NCBI RefSeq assembly: GCF_019048845.1
Contig: NZ_CP077426.1
Coordinates: forward strand, 2,279,501-2,343,500
Length of the DNA stretch: 64,000 nucleotides
Direction: 5' to 3'
DNA from: Vibrio mimicus
GTDB lineage: Bacteria; Pseudomonadota; Gammaproteobacteria; Enterobacterales; Vibrionaceae
Part shown: positions 9,439-20,518 of the stretch, piece after piece
Position numbering within the stretch: the first letter of the stretch is position 1
How the letters are laid out: each line of letters begins with the position of its first letter
Position numbers and translations under genes: made by a program
The notes under the pieces: generated by a model
Told to the model about the DNA's origin: nothing
Seen by the model: the letters and a program-made list of their open reading frames with translations, nothing else
The model's database searches: none

Positions 9439-9475
9439 AACAAAAGCACCACCACTGGGTGGTGCTTTTGTTTTT
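9439..9475 (+). terminator. Strong terminator upstream of cnoX
   Basis: Fifteen-base-pair stem (AACAAAAGCACCACC / GGTGGTGCTTTTGTT, 4-base loop) ending in a T run. It closes a transcript that contains the candidate micro-ORF or ybbO read-through, so cnoX must use its own promoter in the next 110 bases. Confidence 0.88.
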
Positions 9476-9583
9476 AAGCTCCCCTCTAAAAGCAGTAAGG
9501 GAAAGAGAGTCAAAAGCTTGAGTTTTCCCCGCGGCATCCCCATAGTTTATCCAGCGATGTGCCATCCAAACCAAGGATTTGCT

Positions 9584-10438
9584 ATGCAAGCAGCGAATAT
9601 TATTGATGTTTCTCAACATAACTTTCACCAAGTATTACAGCACTCCACACTCTCGCCTGTGCTCTTTTATTTCTGGGCTCCTATCAGCCATGAAAGTGCC
9701 CAATTATTGCCTCAGCTAGAACAGCTCGCCGAAAATTATCAAGGTGCCTTCGTTCTTGCCCGCCTCAACTGTCAAGAAGAACAAACTATTGCAGCACAAT
9801 TTGGCATCCAAGCGATACCAACTATTGCTCTGTTTGTTGAAGGCCAGCCCGTCGATGGACTCAGCGGACCACAACCGATAGAGGCTATCAAAGATATGCT
9901 CAGTCACCACTTACCCAGTAATGAAGAGCGACTGATGCAGCAAGGGTTAGACTTAGTAGCACAAAAACAATTTGATGAAGCACTACCAGTACTTGCTTCC
10001 TTAAACAATGAATGGCGCACTAAAGGCGAAGTGAAGCTGGCTTTAGCACACTGCTATCTAGAAACCGGAGCCATCGAAACCGCGCAAACTATGCTTGCAA
10101 GCGTACCGCTCGAATACCAACAAGGCGACTACAAAACTCTCGTTGCCAAACTTGAACTTCATCAGCAAGCAGCTAATAGCCCAGAAATCATGGCGCTTGA
10201 GAAACAATGGCAGGATGACCCGCAGAATCCGAACATAGCAATGGAACTGGCTAGACAGTACCACCAAGTAAAACGCGATGAGGAAGCACTCAATTTACTC
10301 TGGTCATTATTAAGCCATAGCCTCAATACACTCGATGGAGAAATGAAAAAAACCTTTATGGATATTCTAACCGCACTAGGTCAAGGGAATCCGCTAGCCA
10401 ATCAGTATCGTAAGAAGCTCTATTCACTACTTTACTAG
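9584..10438 (+). CDS. cnoX: Chaperedoxin CnoX (YbbN), thioredoxin-TPR protein
   Basis: A 284-residue fusion of a thioredoxin domain (about 1-110) with a TPR-like helical tail (about 115-284). In E. coli CnoX holds unfolding proteins under oxidative chlorine stress and passes them to GroEL and DnaK. Here the usual active-site C-x-x-C position reads PISHES, so no redox cysteine pair exists; E. coli CnoX also lacks the full pair. A single cysteine remains in ARLNCQEEQ. ATG 9584 is preferred over the long upstream extension because AAGGA lies 6 bases before it and the upstream stretch includes the preceding terminator. Confidence 0.92.
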   Translation: MQAANIIDVSQHNFHQVLQHSTLSPVLFYFWAPISHESAQLLPQLEQLAENYQGAFVLARLNCQEEQTIAAQFGIQAIPTIALFVEGQPVDGLSGPQPIEAIKDMLSHHLPSNEERLMQQGLDLVAQKQFDEALPVLASLNNEWRTKGEVKLALAHCYLETGAIETAQTMLASVPLEYQQGDYKTLVAKLELHQQAANSPEIMALEKQWQDDPQNPNIAMELARQYHQVKRDEEALNLLWSLLSHSLNTLDGEMKKTFMDILTALGQGNPLANQYRKKLYSLLY

Positions 10439-10726
10439 GATTACTGTTGTTCACCTGAACAATACAGCCCCCCAGAACACATATGGCGCTTAAATGCGAG
10501 CGCCACTTCTATAACTCATAAATATCAAAAATATCGGCCAATTTTTTGAGCAAAGCTGTATTTTTCCAATCTTGCCTTGGTGTTACCACGCTGTTTGAGG
10601 GAAACTTCCAACGCATTCGATATCAATTTAGGCCAAGGGTCGACCATTTCTCTTCGCTCAAATACCTCGCACTCTTTCACACGCTAGTGAAAAGAGCCAA
10701 TTTTCAAATAAAAACAAGGATACGTC
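10439..10726. other. cnoX-qmcA intergenic region (288 bases)
   Basis: No gene, terminator hairpin or convincing operator was found. The stretch presumably carries the qmcA promoter. A 91-codon frame at 10546-10821 overlaps the qmcA start in another frame and has no protein character. Confidence 0.5.
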
Positions 10727-11644
10727 ATGGCTATAGATTCATTGATCACCATTGCAATACTCGTATTGGTAGTAATTATTTTCATTTCTTCTGCAGTAAA
10801 AACAGTGCCACAAGGCAATAACTGGACCGTGGAACGCTTCGGTCGCTATACCCTGACTCTGAAACCTGGACTTAATATCATCATCCCCCTGATAGACAAA
10901 GTGGGACGCAAAATTAACATGATGGAACGAGTCCTCGATATCCCCGCCCAAGAAGTGATTAGCAAAGATAATGCAAACGTAGTGATTGACGCGGTCTGCT
11001 TCGTGCAAGTCATTGATGCAGCTAAAGCAGCTTATGAAGTCAATGATTTAGAAAATGCAATTCGCAACCTAACGCTGACGAATATGCGAACTGTATTAGG
11101 TTCAATGGAGTTGGATGAAATGCTCAGCCAACGTGACATGATCAACACAAAACTCCTCTCGATTGTTGACCATGCGACTAATCCTTGGGGCGTAAAAGTG
11201 ACGCGCATTGAAATCAAAGATGTTCAACCACCGGCAGATTTGACGGCTGCGATGAATGCACAAATGAAAGCCGAAAGGGAAAAACGCGCCGCAATTTTAG
11301 AGGCAGAAGGGGTTCGCCAAGCGCAAATCTTACGAGCGGAAGGTCAAAAGCAATCTGAAATTTTGAAAGCCGAGGGGGAAAAGCAAGCAGCAATTTTGCA
11401 AGCAGAAGCTCGTGAGCGCGCAGCAGAAGCGGAAGCCAAGGCCACGACTATGGTTTCCGAAGCAATTGCTCAAGGTGACATGCAAGCAGTCAACTATTTT
11501 ATTGCACAAGGTTATACCGAAGCACTCAAAGCGATTGGCCAGGCAGAGAATGGTAAGATCATAATGCTACCGCTTGAGGCAACGGGCTTAATGGGATCTG
11601 TTGCAGGTATTGCTGAGATGTTTAAATCCAATCAAACCAAGTAG
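10727..11644 (+). CDS. qmcA: SPFH/band 7 membrane protein QmcA (stomatin-like)
   Basis: A 305-residue prohibitin/stomatin-family protein: an N-terminal membrane anchor (about residues 4-24), an SPFH domain (about 25-190, with [15 protein letters not shown] and DARVCFQV-like strands), then a coiled coil built from repeated AEGxxQAxIL units (about 195-250). Members form large ring or cage oligomers at the membrane and often pair with NfeD proteins, as here with ybbJ 7 bases downstream. In E. coli QmcA is a multicopy suppressor of htpX ftsH defects, suggesting a link with membrane-protein quality control. AAGGA precedes the ATG. Confidence 0.93.
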   Translation: MAIDSLITIAILVLVVIIFISSAVKTVPQGNNWTVERFGRYTLTLKPGLNIIIPLIDKVGRKINMMERVLDIPAQEVISKDNANVVIDAVCFVQVIDAAKAAYEVNDLENAIRNLTLTNMRTVLGSMELDEMLSQRDMINTKLLSIVDHATNPWGVKVTRIEIKDVQPPADLTAAMNAQMKAEREKRAAILEAEGVRQAQILRAEGQKQSEILKAEGEKQAAILQAEARERAAEAEAKATTMVSEAIAQGDMQAVNYFIAQGYTEALKAIGQAENGKIIMLPLEATGLMGSVAGIAEMFKSNQTK

Positions 11645-11651
11645 GTGACCA

Positions 11652-12101
11652 GTGATCGAACTGATCTCGCAATTGAACTTTTGGCATTGGTTGGCTTTCG
11701 GCCTAATGCTGCTTGCTGCAGAATTACTCGGTACTGCGGGGTATTTTCTGTGGTTGGGTCTATCTGCTTTACTGGTAGGCTTATTACTGGCAGTCATACC
11801 AATCGGATGGCAGCTACAGTGGTTGGCCTTTGCAAGTTTCTCTCTGATCACCACTTGGTTATGGTGGCGACGCCAATATCGCCAAGATAAAAAGCAAGAT
11901 GTTGAGCGAGATCTCAATCAAAAGGACAAACAATTGATCGGCCGAGTTATCCAAATTACGGAAGATACTCCTGCTGGTGAGTTTCAAGTTTCTCTTGGGG
12001 ATACCCGTTGGACGGCTCGCTGCGAGCAAGGTCTTACTATGGGCAGCCGTGTCTCTGTAATTGCTGTAGATGGAATAATCTTAGTCGTCAAACCTATCTA
12101 A
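11652..12101 (+). CDS. ybbJ: NfeD-family membrane protein YbbJ
   Basis: Short NfeD-type partner of QmcA, 149 residues. Two to three hydrophobic segments (about 8-25, 30-50 and 52-70) are followed by a charged cytosolic stretch and an OB-fold domain (about 95-147; LIGRVIQITED and the closing VDGIILVVKP are typical). It starts with GTG at 11652, after AGGTGA. The 7-base gap to qmcA indicates one operon. It probably helps assemble or anchor the QmcA oligomer; this is known for the family only in outline. Confidence 0.9.
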   Translation: MIELISQLNFWHWLAFGLMLLAAELLGTAGYFLWLGLSALLVGLLLAVIPIGWQLQWLAFASFSLITTWLWWRRQYRQDKKQDVERDLNQKDKQLIGRVIQITEDTPAGEFQVSLGDTRWTARCEQGLTMGSRVSVIAVDGIILVVKPI

Positions 12102-12135
12102 GAATCATCCCTCCCAACATCATTTAAAGTATATG

Positions 12136-12165
12136 AACAATAAGACCCTACGGGGTTTTATTGTT
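12136..12165. terminator. Bidirectional terminator between ybbJ and cueR
   Basis: Thirteen-base-pair stem (AACAATAAGACCC with GGGGTTTTATTGTT, one G-U pair, 4-base loop). It overlaps the cueR stop codon and serves both convergent genes. Confidence 0.75.
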
Positions 12166-12567
12166 TAAGCTTGAACAACAATTCCCCTTCAGCTGTTCAA
12201 TAATGGGGCAGTCGTTCCCTTGATCCCCAGGGCAAGACGCAATCCACTCTTCTAGCTGTTGCTTAATCATGGTCAATTCAGCCAGTTTACTCGAGACTTC
12301 TTGTAATTTTTCTTGTGCTCGCGCGCGTACTGCGGCGCGTGTACGGTGTGGATCATTGGCTAATGTGAGCATAGCCTTACATTCATCCAAACTAAAACCT
12401 ACTCGCCGACAGCGAGCAATTAATAGTAAATCATCCACATGCTGCTGAGTGTAGGTCCGGTAACCACTCTCAGAACGCAATGGTGAGGTGATTAAACCTT
12501 TCTCTTCGTATAAACGAATCGACTTGGCGGTAAGATCGGTCAATTTGGCAATTTGGCTAATATTCAT
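12148..12567 (-). CDS. cueR: Copper-responsive MerR-family regulator CueR
   Basis: A 139-residue MerR-type activator. The N-terminal winged helix (residues 1-70, MNISQIAKLTDLTAKSIRLYEEKGL) binds the promoter, a long coiled-coil helix dimerises, and the metal loop carries the two cysteines in SCPGDQGNDCPII that hold a single Cu(I), Ag(I) or Au(I) ion in CueR. A further CC pair lies near the C-terminus, as in E. coli CueR. ATG 12567 begins the conserved domain; the open frame extends 22 codons further without homology. Its targets (copper ATPase, oxidase) are not in this window, unlike E. coli where copA is near. Confidence 0.94.
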   Translation of the reverse strand: MNISQIAKLTDLTAKSIRLYEEKGLITSPLRSESGYRTYTQQHVDDLLLIARCRRVGFSLDECKAMLTLANDPHRTRAAVRARAQEKLQEVSSKLAELTMIKQQLEEWIASCPGDQGNDCPIIEQLKGNCCSSLNNKTP

Positions 12568-12592
12568 ATCAATTTTAAGCAATAAAAAGAAA

Positions 12593-12613
12593 AGGCATGG
12601 AATGACCATGCCT
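12593..12613 (-). terminator. Terminator of the lipoprotein gene
   Basis: Arms AGGCATGG and CCATGCCT with a 5-base loop; on the minus strand the stem is followed by TTTTCTTTTT. It separates the lipoprotein gene from cueR. Confidence 0.8.
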
Positions 12614-12633
12614 CTATCACACCCAAAATGCAA

Positions 12634-13452
12634 TTATTCTTGGCTAATCAACCAAGAAAGAATCGATGCTTTTTCGGTTTTATCCGCTTTTCCATACCAA
12701 TCAGCCATCATTCCTACCAACTTATTTTGAGTAGCCATAGGCTGAGTCACTTCAGCGCGGTTAGCAAATGCCCAATTAGCAAATTCTTGACGTTCGGCAG
12801 CATTCGCTTCACCGTACAAATATTCGACCATTTCTGTGGGCTTAGAAGCTGTTGGTTGAGTTTGAACTGGGGCAACAACAGCAGCTGTTGGTTGGACTGT
12901 TGTCCCTTGTATAACAAACTTAGCTTCATTAATAACCGCTAAAAAGTACGCTTTGGGAACCTTGAATTCTATTTGGTTTTTATCGGTTGATGAGGTTAAC
13001 GTAAACACAACCGAGTCAGCATTCAGTTGCTTAATGTATTCTTGAGATAATGGGAACTTAAACCATTGTGTAGTCGTACAGTGTTCCGTACAAGTCTCAG
13101 CCAGTGGGCGGTAAGTTTCTACTTTTAACTTCTGTGATGAATAAGCAACCGTGTCAAATTGATCATAATTTTTAAAGTAGGTAACGTTCATATTTACATA
13201 TGAGCTTTCAATATTCACACCATCAGCCTTTGGAAAGTTACCAACATAACTCAACTCGGACTTTACAACATCAGGCCCTACAATTGCTTTTGCGTCAGGA
13301 GTTATATCTTTCGCGACAACTTGAACATAGTTGTGCCTTTCTTTGACATTTTTCGCCACATCATTGAACACACTCGAACTGTCTAAATTACTGCATCCAA
13401 CGGCCATGGTGATGGTTGATAATAATATGGTCGTTTTAAATAAATTCATCAT
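12634..13452 (-). CDS. Lipoprotein of unknown function with a tandem C-terminal repeat
   Basis: A 272-residue protein with a lipoprotein signal: a hydrophobic stretch ending in the lipobox AVGC (cysteine at residue 20), followed by NLDSS, which favours transport to the outer membrane (no Asp at +2). The central part (about 60-170) is beta-rich; a Pro/Thr/Ala/Gln linker (185-205) leads to two similar helical units of about 30 residues, EYLYGEANAAERQEFANWAF and DWYGKADKTEKASILSWLI, sharing YG-x-A and W. I do not recognise the family. It lies 76 bases behind the porin gene on the same strand, but the porin terminator lies between, so co-expression is uncertain. Confidence 0.8.
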   Translation of the reverse strand: MMNLFKTTILLSTITMAVGCSNLDSSSVFNDVAKNVKERHNYVQVVAKDITPDAKAIVGPDVVKSELSYVGNFPKADGVNIESSYVNMNVTYFKNYDQFDTVAYSSQKLKVETYRPLAETCTEHCTTTQWFKFPLSQEYIKQLNADSVVFTLTSSTDKNQIEFKVPKAYFLAVINEAKFVIQGTTVQPTAAVVAPVQTQPTASKPTEMVEYLYGEANAAERQEFANWAFANRAEVTQPMATQNKLVGMMADWYGKADKTEKASILSWLISQE

Positions 13453-13476
13453 TTATGTCCTTGTTTATGTAGTAAA

Positions 13477-13502
13477 AACACCGGCACAAGGCCGGCGTTT
13501 TT
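13477..13502 (-). terminator. Porin terminator
   Basis: On the minus strand AACGCCGGC pairs with GCCGGTGTT around a 5-base loop and runs into TTTT. It lies 27 bases after the porin stop. Confidence 0.8.
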
Positions 13503-13528
13503 ATTAAAGAAAGGCAGAGTTCGTCTAA

Positions 13529-14578
13529 TTAGAAGCCGTATTCCAGACCTACACGTACGAAACCTTTTTTATCTTCCGAGTTGTATGCATCATGTTGACC
13601 AACACGGATGTATGGTACGAAACCATTTTTCACGTACATCAACTGCGCAGACAATACTTCGTCATCGTCTTTCTGTTCAACACCGTTAACTTCAGAATCA
13701 AGGTTAGCTGCATAGCCTACTTTGAAGCCCCATGGACCATTCCAGTATTGGCCGATCAGAGAGTATTGACCTTGCTCACCAACTTGACCGTTTACAGTCT
13801 TAGAAGCACCTTCAGTGTACTTATAAGCACCCGCTAGACCGAAGCCAGCTGGTAGAGGCAATTCAAAACCTACGATATACGCTGTTGCATCAGTCAGGAA
13901 TGTATTATCTACATCTTTACCTGCTGTATCTTTAGTTTTGTAGTCATATTTGAAATTAGTGTTGTTTTCATAACCAACATGGAAAGTTACGATGTCTGCT
14001 GCGTTGTAATGAACTGCTGCACCAAAGTGGTTAGAATCTTTAGTACCAACATCGCCACGGCCAACAGAAACATTAAAGGTTAAGCCGCCGAAAGCAGGAG
14101 AGTCATAACGTGCGATATCGCCTTTACGATCATAGTGGCCAGCAACATCGCCACCCCAATCGAATACACGACCCAAACCTGGGTTAGAGTATGGCCAGTC
14201 AACAATTTCATACAGAGGAGTCAACATACGACCGAAACGTACTTTACCCCAGTCGCCTTGCAGGCCGAGGAAAGTATCACGAGCACCAAGTGTGTTGCCT
14301 TTGCCATCTTCACCAACGTAGCCAGATTCGATTTGCATGAATACATTCACGTTATCAAACATATCTTTGCTAGCACGGAAACCGATACGAGATTCGTTTT
14401 CATAGTCATAGCCACTGCTGTCTTCTTGGTAGAAAGCAGAAATAGCCGCTACACCGTACGCTTGCACATTGAAATCAGATAAAACACCGATCGCACCTGT
14501 TTCAGATGCGGCAAACGCACCAGTTGACGCCATCGCTACTGCAGCACCCAGAAGAGTACGTTTAAACATTTTGTCCAT
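13529..14578 (-). CDS. chiP: Outer-membrane porin, probable chitoporin
   Basis: A 349-residue Gram-negative porin: a signal peptide (MFKRTLLGAAVAMASTGAFA), a barrel rich in alternating Gly/aromatic strands, the L3-type constriction region around FLGLQGDWGKVRFGRMLTP, and a final strand GFVRVGLEYGF with the terminal phenylalanine required by the BAM machine. By position it matches the V. cholerae gene described as the chitoporin for chitooligosaccharides; I rely on gene order and general similarity, and the specificity is inference. AGGAG lies 6 bases before the ATG. The 5' leader carries a hairpin, so post-transcriptional control by small RNAs, common for vibrio porins, is possible. Confidence 0.8.
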   Translation of the reverse strand: MDKMFKRTLLGAAVAMASTGAFAASETGAIGVLSDFNVQAYGVAAISAFYQEDSSGYDYENESRIGFRASKDMFDNVNVFMQIESGYVGEDGKGNTLGARDTFLGLQGDWGKVRFGRMLTPLYEIVDWPYSNPGLGRVFDWGGDVAGHYDRKGDIARYDSPAFGGLTFNVSVGRGDVGTKDSNHFGAAVHYNAADIVTFHVGYENNTNFKYDYKTKDTAGKDVDNTFLTDATAYIVGFELPLPAGFGLAGAYKYTEGASKTVNGQVGEQGQYSLIGQYWNGPWGFKVGYAANLDSEVNGVEQKDDDEVLSAQLMYVKNGFVPYIRVGQHDAYNSEDKKGFVRVGLEYGF

Positions 14579-14615
14579 GGATAACTCCTAAAAATGGATA
14601 TAGCTGTTTTTGAGT

Positions 14616-14646
14616 TTCTCCCTTAAGTTGGCCGCCGAAGGGAGAA
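14616..14646 (-). promoter_or_regulatory. Hairpin in the porin mRNA leader
   Basis: Perfect 9-base arms TTCTCCCTT (14616-14624) and AAGGGAGAA (14638-14646) enclose 13 bases, 37 bases upstream of the porin ATG. No T run follows on the minus strand, so it is a leader structure, not a terminator. Confidence 0.55.
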
Positions 14647-14988
14647 GTCATTTCCTTTTCGAGTATCGAAACCGATTCTCTTAGTTGTTGGCACACTGAC
14701 CGTGTATCCATGCCTGTAGACTAACCCTCACCCAGAAAACATCAATCAGAACTTAATTTTTATCTAAAAAAATATGAGCCACGGCAAACTTCTAGGGAGT
14801 AAGTGATCGAGATCCAATAATTAAGCCGCCGCACAAGACATTAAACTAAGTGATTGATTTTTATTAATTTTATTTTTTAGATTAATTATTTATTTGAAGT
14901 GTGTCGAATATGAAAAAAGTATGAAGTGACTTTTAAGATTAATTAAAAATAAGAGTTGAAGCGAAAGTTTCAAGGTTGTTTTTTGAAA

Positions 14989-15019
14989 AAAATAAACCCC
15001 AGCATAAGACTGAGGTTTA
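14989..15019 (-). terminator. ligA terminator
   Basis: On the minus strand TAAACCTCAG pairs with CTGGGGTTTA (one mismatch) and is followed by a T run. It lies about 125 bases after the ligA stop, an unusually long 3' tail. Confidence 0.72.
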
Positions 15020-15145
15020 GACTATTTAGAGACTTTTAGTTCAATTTTATTTTCGATATACAGATGAAAATCAAAATAACTTACCCATTTCAACTTGATT
15101 TGCTATAGGTGCTACAAAATACTCTCATCAGCTGTTGGAAAATCG

Positions 15146-17202
<2,057 letters not shown>

Positions 17203-17295
17203 AGTATAACTAGGGATATCTTAGGCTAACATAGCCAAAACTTATTACCTGAAGCGTAAACAGAACAGGATAAATTGAGCCACTAAAAACGCCAT

Positions 17296-18147
17296 TTACG
17301 ATTGTGCGGCACGAGCCTTAAATTCTTGAATTTGCTTACGATAAGCATCCAAACGATTCGGGGTCATTAAATTACGTGCGTCATCTAATACATGACCACC
17401 AAGATCGTCAGCAATTTGCTGAGCAGTTTTAAGCATCAACTTAAAGTTTTGCTCTGGATCGCCAAAACAGGGCAGAGTCATAAAAAATGAGATACCTTTC
17501 GTTGAAAAATCCGCAGGATCATCATGCATTAAAGTACCTGGCTGCATCATATTAGCGACACTAAACAGCACTTTGCCTGTTCCTGACAGATCCGCATGGC
17601 GATGGAAAATATCCATTTCACCAAACAGCAAACCATTTTGTTGCATGCTATCAAATAGCTTAGTGCCAATAAAAGGCAGACTGCCAGAACAATGAACATT
17701 CAGCACAATCACATCCAATTGCTCTTCTTTTGTCTCTTCGACAATAGGAGCGGCATCCATAACAGGTTCAACAATCGGCTTTTGTATTACTGACTGTGCT
17801 CTTGGCATTTCAGGCTGAACACTCTTTGCTTGCTGCATAGGCTGCTCATATTCTTCCTCTTGTTCATCAGAATCATTTTGAGCAGTGAAATCGGCAATTA
17901 AAGGATCATGCTGTTGGTTTGGAAGGCCAAAATCCGGCTCTTTACGTTCCTTGCGAATGATTTCAAAATCATCCTCGGCCGCAAATGCTCGTGAAGGTGG
18001 TTCATCACTCTCAACATCAATTTTGCGTAGAGGTTTATCTCCAAACTTAGATTTCCCCTCTTTTTTGCTGGTCCACAGACCATGAAATAGCAGCGCTGCT
18101 ATCGCCAACGCGCCAACAATTATCAATACGAATCGCAATTCCTGCAT
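17296..18147 (-). CDS. zipA: Cell division protein ZipA
   Basis: Essential divisome protein that tethers FtsZ to the inner membrane. The 283-residue sequence has the expected plan: an N-terminal membrane helix (about residues 4-22) with N-out topology, a charged segment, a Pro/Glu/Gln-rich flexible linker (about 60-145), and the C-terminal FtsZ-binding domain (about 150-280) starting with [18 protein letters not shown]. It diverges from cysZ, as in E. coli, where cysZ-zipA-ligA are also neighbours. Confidence 0.96.
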   Translation of the reverse strand: MQELRFVLIIVGALAIAALLFHGLWTSKKEGKSKFGDKPLRKIDVESDEPPSRAFAAEDDFEIIRKERKEPDFGLPNQQHDPLIADFTAQNDSDEQEEEYEQPMQQAKSVQPEMPRAQSVIQKPIVEPVMDAAPIVEETKEEQLDVIVLNVHCSGSLPFIGTKLFDSMQQNGLLFGEMDIFHRHADLSGTGKVLFSVANMMQPGTLMHDDPADFSTKGISFFMTLPCFGDPEQNFKLMLKTAQQIADDLGGHVLDDARNLMTPNRLDAYRKQIQEFKARAAQS

Positions 18148-18376
18148 CTTAAACTCTCAGTATCCCGTTTGATGTTCTGAGCTCTAGCGCCCGACAGGAC
18201 GTTTATCAGGGTGTGGTTTTGACTTGTCGGGGTACTTTACCAAAACTCTCGTTGAATTTAGAACAACTTAATGTGAGAAGTTGAAAAGATGACGCGTTTT
18301 TTGCAGTTTCGTCGTTTCACTTCATCCTCAATCAAGTACAATCTTCGTCCAGTTAATCAAGGAGAATACTGTTTTT

Positions 18377-19129
18377 ATGCAGATCAGCTCACGTTCCGGA
18401 TTCGGTTATTTCTTTTACGGCATGCGTTTAGCGGTAACTCCCGGTATACGCCGCTTCGTCGTTCTTCCGCTTCTCGCTAACATCGCACTAGTCGGCAGTG
18501 CTATGTACTACTTATTCAGCCATTTAGATGCCTGGATTACGGATTGGATAGGACAACTCCCCTCATTTTTATCTTGGCTCAGTTATGTGCTTTGGCCTTT
18601 ACTCTCCCTGACGATACTTGCCACTTTTTCCTATTTTTTTAGTACGTTAGCAAACTTTATTGCATCCCCTTTCAATGGATTGCTTGCCGAAAAAGTAGAA
18701 CAGCATTTATCGGGTGAACCAATTGGTGAAGAAGGGGTATGGGCTCTAGTGAAGGACGTTCCACGCATACTGAGCCGAGAATGGCGAAAACTACTTTATG
18801 TACTCCCCAAAGCACTAGGACTTTTCATCTTGTTACTGATCCCTGCACTAGGGCAAACACTCGGTCCGCTCGCTTGGTTCATCTTCACAGCTTGGATGCT
18901 CGCGATGCAGTATTGTGATTATCCTTTCGATAATCACAAAGTCACTTTTCATGACATGCGTAATACTTTGAAACAAAATCAAAGCAAGGCGTATAGTTTC
19001 GGTATTTTAGTGGCATTTTTTACCAGTATTCCTATTGTAAACCTGTTTATCATTCCTGTTGCTGTATGTGGCGCAACGGCAATGTGGGTGATGGAATTTA
19101 AGCCACAACACTTAACAGTTCGCAGGTAA
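18377..19129 (+). CDS. cysZ: Sulfate transporter CysZ
   Basis: Inner-membrane protein of 250 residues that brings sulfate into the cell for cysteine synthesis. Hydrophobic segments are visible at about 26-48, 66-95, 140-165 and 210-235; the motif SPFNGLLAEKVE and PKALGLFILLLIP are typical of the family. The ATG at 18377 begins the conserved N-terminus SGFGYFFYGMRL; a purine-rich AAGGAG lies a little further away than usual (12 bases). cysK, the enzyme that uses the resulting sulfide, follows 124 bases later with its own leader hairpin. Confidence 0.95.
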   Translation: MQISSRSGFGYFFYGMRLAVTPGIRRFVVLPLLANIALVGSAMYYLFSHLDAWITDWIGQLPSFLSWLSYVLWPLLSLTILATFSYFFSTLANFIASPFNGLLAEKVEQHLSGEPIGEEGVWALVKDVPRILSREWRKLLYVLPKALGLFILLLIPALGQTLGPLAWFIFTAWMLAMQYCDYPFDNHKVTFHDMRNTLKQNQSKAYSFGILVAFFTSIPIVNLFIIPVAVCGATAMWVMEFKPQHLTVRR

Positions 19130-19165
19130 CCATCCACATAACTTATAACTTTTTAATCCTTTTCC

Positions 19166-19206
19166 CTTAGTGAATATGAACTTATTCTCTGCTCATATTC
19201 ACTAAG
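19166..19206 (+). promoter_or_regulatory. 14-base perfect inverted repeat before cysK
   Basis: CTTAGTGAATATGA (19166-19179) and TCATATTCACTAAG (19193-19206) are exact reverse complements with 13 bases between. The repeat ends 47 bases before the cysK ATG and has no T run after it. It is either a two-fold operator or a leader stem-loop; I cannot name the regulator. Confidence 0.65.
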
Positions 19207-19253
19207 TATTCACGCACAAATCCACGCTGCGCAACGAATGAAGGAACATCAAC

Positions 19254-20222
19254 ATGAGCAAAATCTACGAAGACAACTCTCTAACTATTGGGAACACCCC
19301 GCTAGTTCGCCTAAATAAAGTGTCACAAGGCAAAGTGCTTGCCAAAGTCGAATCTCGCAACCCAAGTTTCAGCGTTAAATGTCGTATCGGATCCAATATG
19401 ATTTGGGAAGCCGAAAAACAAGGCAAACTCAAACCAGGTGTTGAATTGGTTGAACCGACTAGCGGAAATACGGGTATTGCCTTAGCTTTCGTTGCTGCAG
19501 CTCGTGGTTATAAGCTGACCCTCACAATGCCGGAATCAATGAGTTTAGAGCGTCGCAAGCTGCTAAAAGCTCTCGGTGCAAATTTAGAGCTTACCGAAGC
19601 GGCAAAAGGCATGAAAGGCGCCATTGCCAAAGCAGAAGAGATTGTTGCAAGTAACCCAGAGAAATACCTGCTGCTGCAACAGTTTAACAACCCAGCTAAC
19701 CCACAAATTCATGAAAAAACGACAGGACCTGAGATTTGGGAAGCCACTGAAGGCCAGATCGATGTGTTTGTATCTGGAGTGGGTACAGGGGGCACATTAA
19801 CTGGAACGAGCCGTTATATTAAAGGCACAAAAGGGAAAGCAATCCTTTCTGTTGCTGTTGAGCCGGTAGAATCTCCTGTTATCACCCAAGCGTTAGCCGG
19901 TGAAGAAATCAAACCTGCACCACATAAAATTCAAGGTATTGGGGCTGGATTTATTCCTGGAAACTTAGATTTAAGCTTAATTGACCGCGTTGAACGTGTT
20001 ACGTCAGAAGAAGCGATTGAAATGGCTCGTCGCCTAATGGAAGAAGAAGGCATTTTAGCGGGCATTTCTTCAGGTGCAGCAGTAGTAGCCGCCAACCGCA
20101 TAGCTCAACTACCTGAATTTGAAGGCAAAACAATCGTCACCATCTTACCAAGCTCTGGTGAGCGCTACCTGAGTACAGCACTTTTTGCTGGCATTTTTAC
20201 CGAAAAAGAAAACCAACAGTAA
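19254..20222 (+). CDS. cysK: Cysteine synthase A (O-acetylserine sulfhydrylase)
   Basis: PLP enzyme that makes cysteine from O-acetylserine and sulfide in the cytosol. The 322-residue protein shows the PLP lysine at K42 ([11 protein letters not shown]), the substrate loop [11 protein letters not shown], the phosphate-binding GTGGTLTG, and the [10 protein letters not shown]-terminal block. Length and motifs are those of CysK rather than CysM. ATG 19254 follows GAAGGAA. It ends before a strong terminator. Confidence 0.97.
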   Translation: MSKIYEDNSLTIGNTPLVRLNKVSQGKVLAKVESRNPSFSVKCRIGSNMIWEAEKQGKLKPGVELVEPTSGNTGIALAFVAAARGYKLTLTMPESMSLERRKLLKALGANLELTEAAKGMKGAIAKAEEIVASNPEKYLLLQQFNNPANPQIHEKTTGPEIWEATEGQIDVFVSGVGTGGTLTGTSRYIKGTKGKAILSVAVEPVESPVITQALAGEEIKPAPHKIQGIGAGFIPGNLDLSLIDRVERVTSEEAIEMARRLMEEEGILAGISSGAAVVAANRIAQLPEFEGKTIVTILPSSGERYLSTALFAGIFTEKENQQ

Positions 20223-20248
20223 TACGTGGTTAAATCAATTTTTCGTTT

Positions 20249-20275
20249 AAAAAAGCCCCAGTCAGGGGCTTTTTT
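20249..20275 (+). terminator. cysK terminator
   Basis: AAAAGCCCC and GGGGCTTTT around a 5-base loop (20251-20273), followed by T residues. Confidence 0.88.
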
Positions 20276-20518
20276 GTTGATCCTTGCCTCACCTTTGGTA
20301 ATATCGGCATGTTTTATTTTTAGCTTCAAAATAAAGAAGCCGACGGTTTACGCTCAATTGCTTAAATTGCAACAAATAGCAAAGGCAATTGGAAAATTTT
20401 GACCAGTCTTAGTTCTGACACGAAAAGCCTGTGACAGTGCTAGCACAAAGCAGCTGATGCGGTTAAGCTAAATCTGGTTGACAAACTTACAAAAAATAAA
20501 CTCATTGGGGTATAAAAC

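Larger units (their letters stand above)
14579..15145. other. Porin upstream region (567 bases without a gene)
   Basis: The part next to the porin holds a leader hairpin (14616-14646); the middle (14740-14990) is strongly AT-rich with runs of A and T and is the likely promoter and regulator-binding area; the ligA terminator lies at 14993-15019. I see no clear CRP palindrome and no small gene. Confidence 0.6.
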
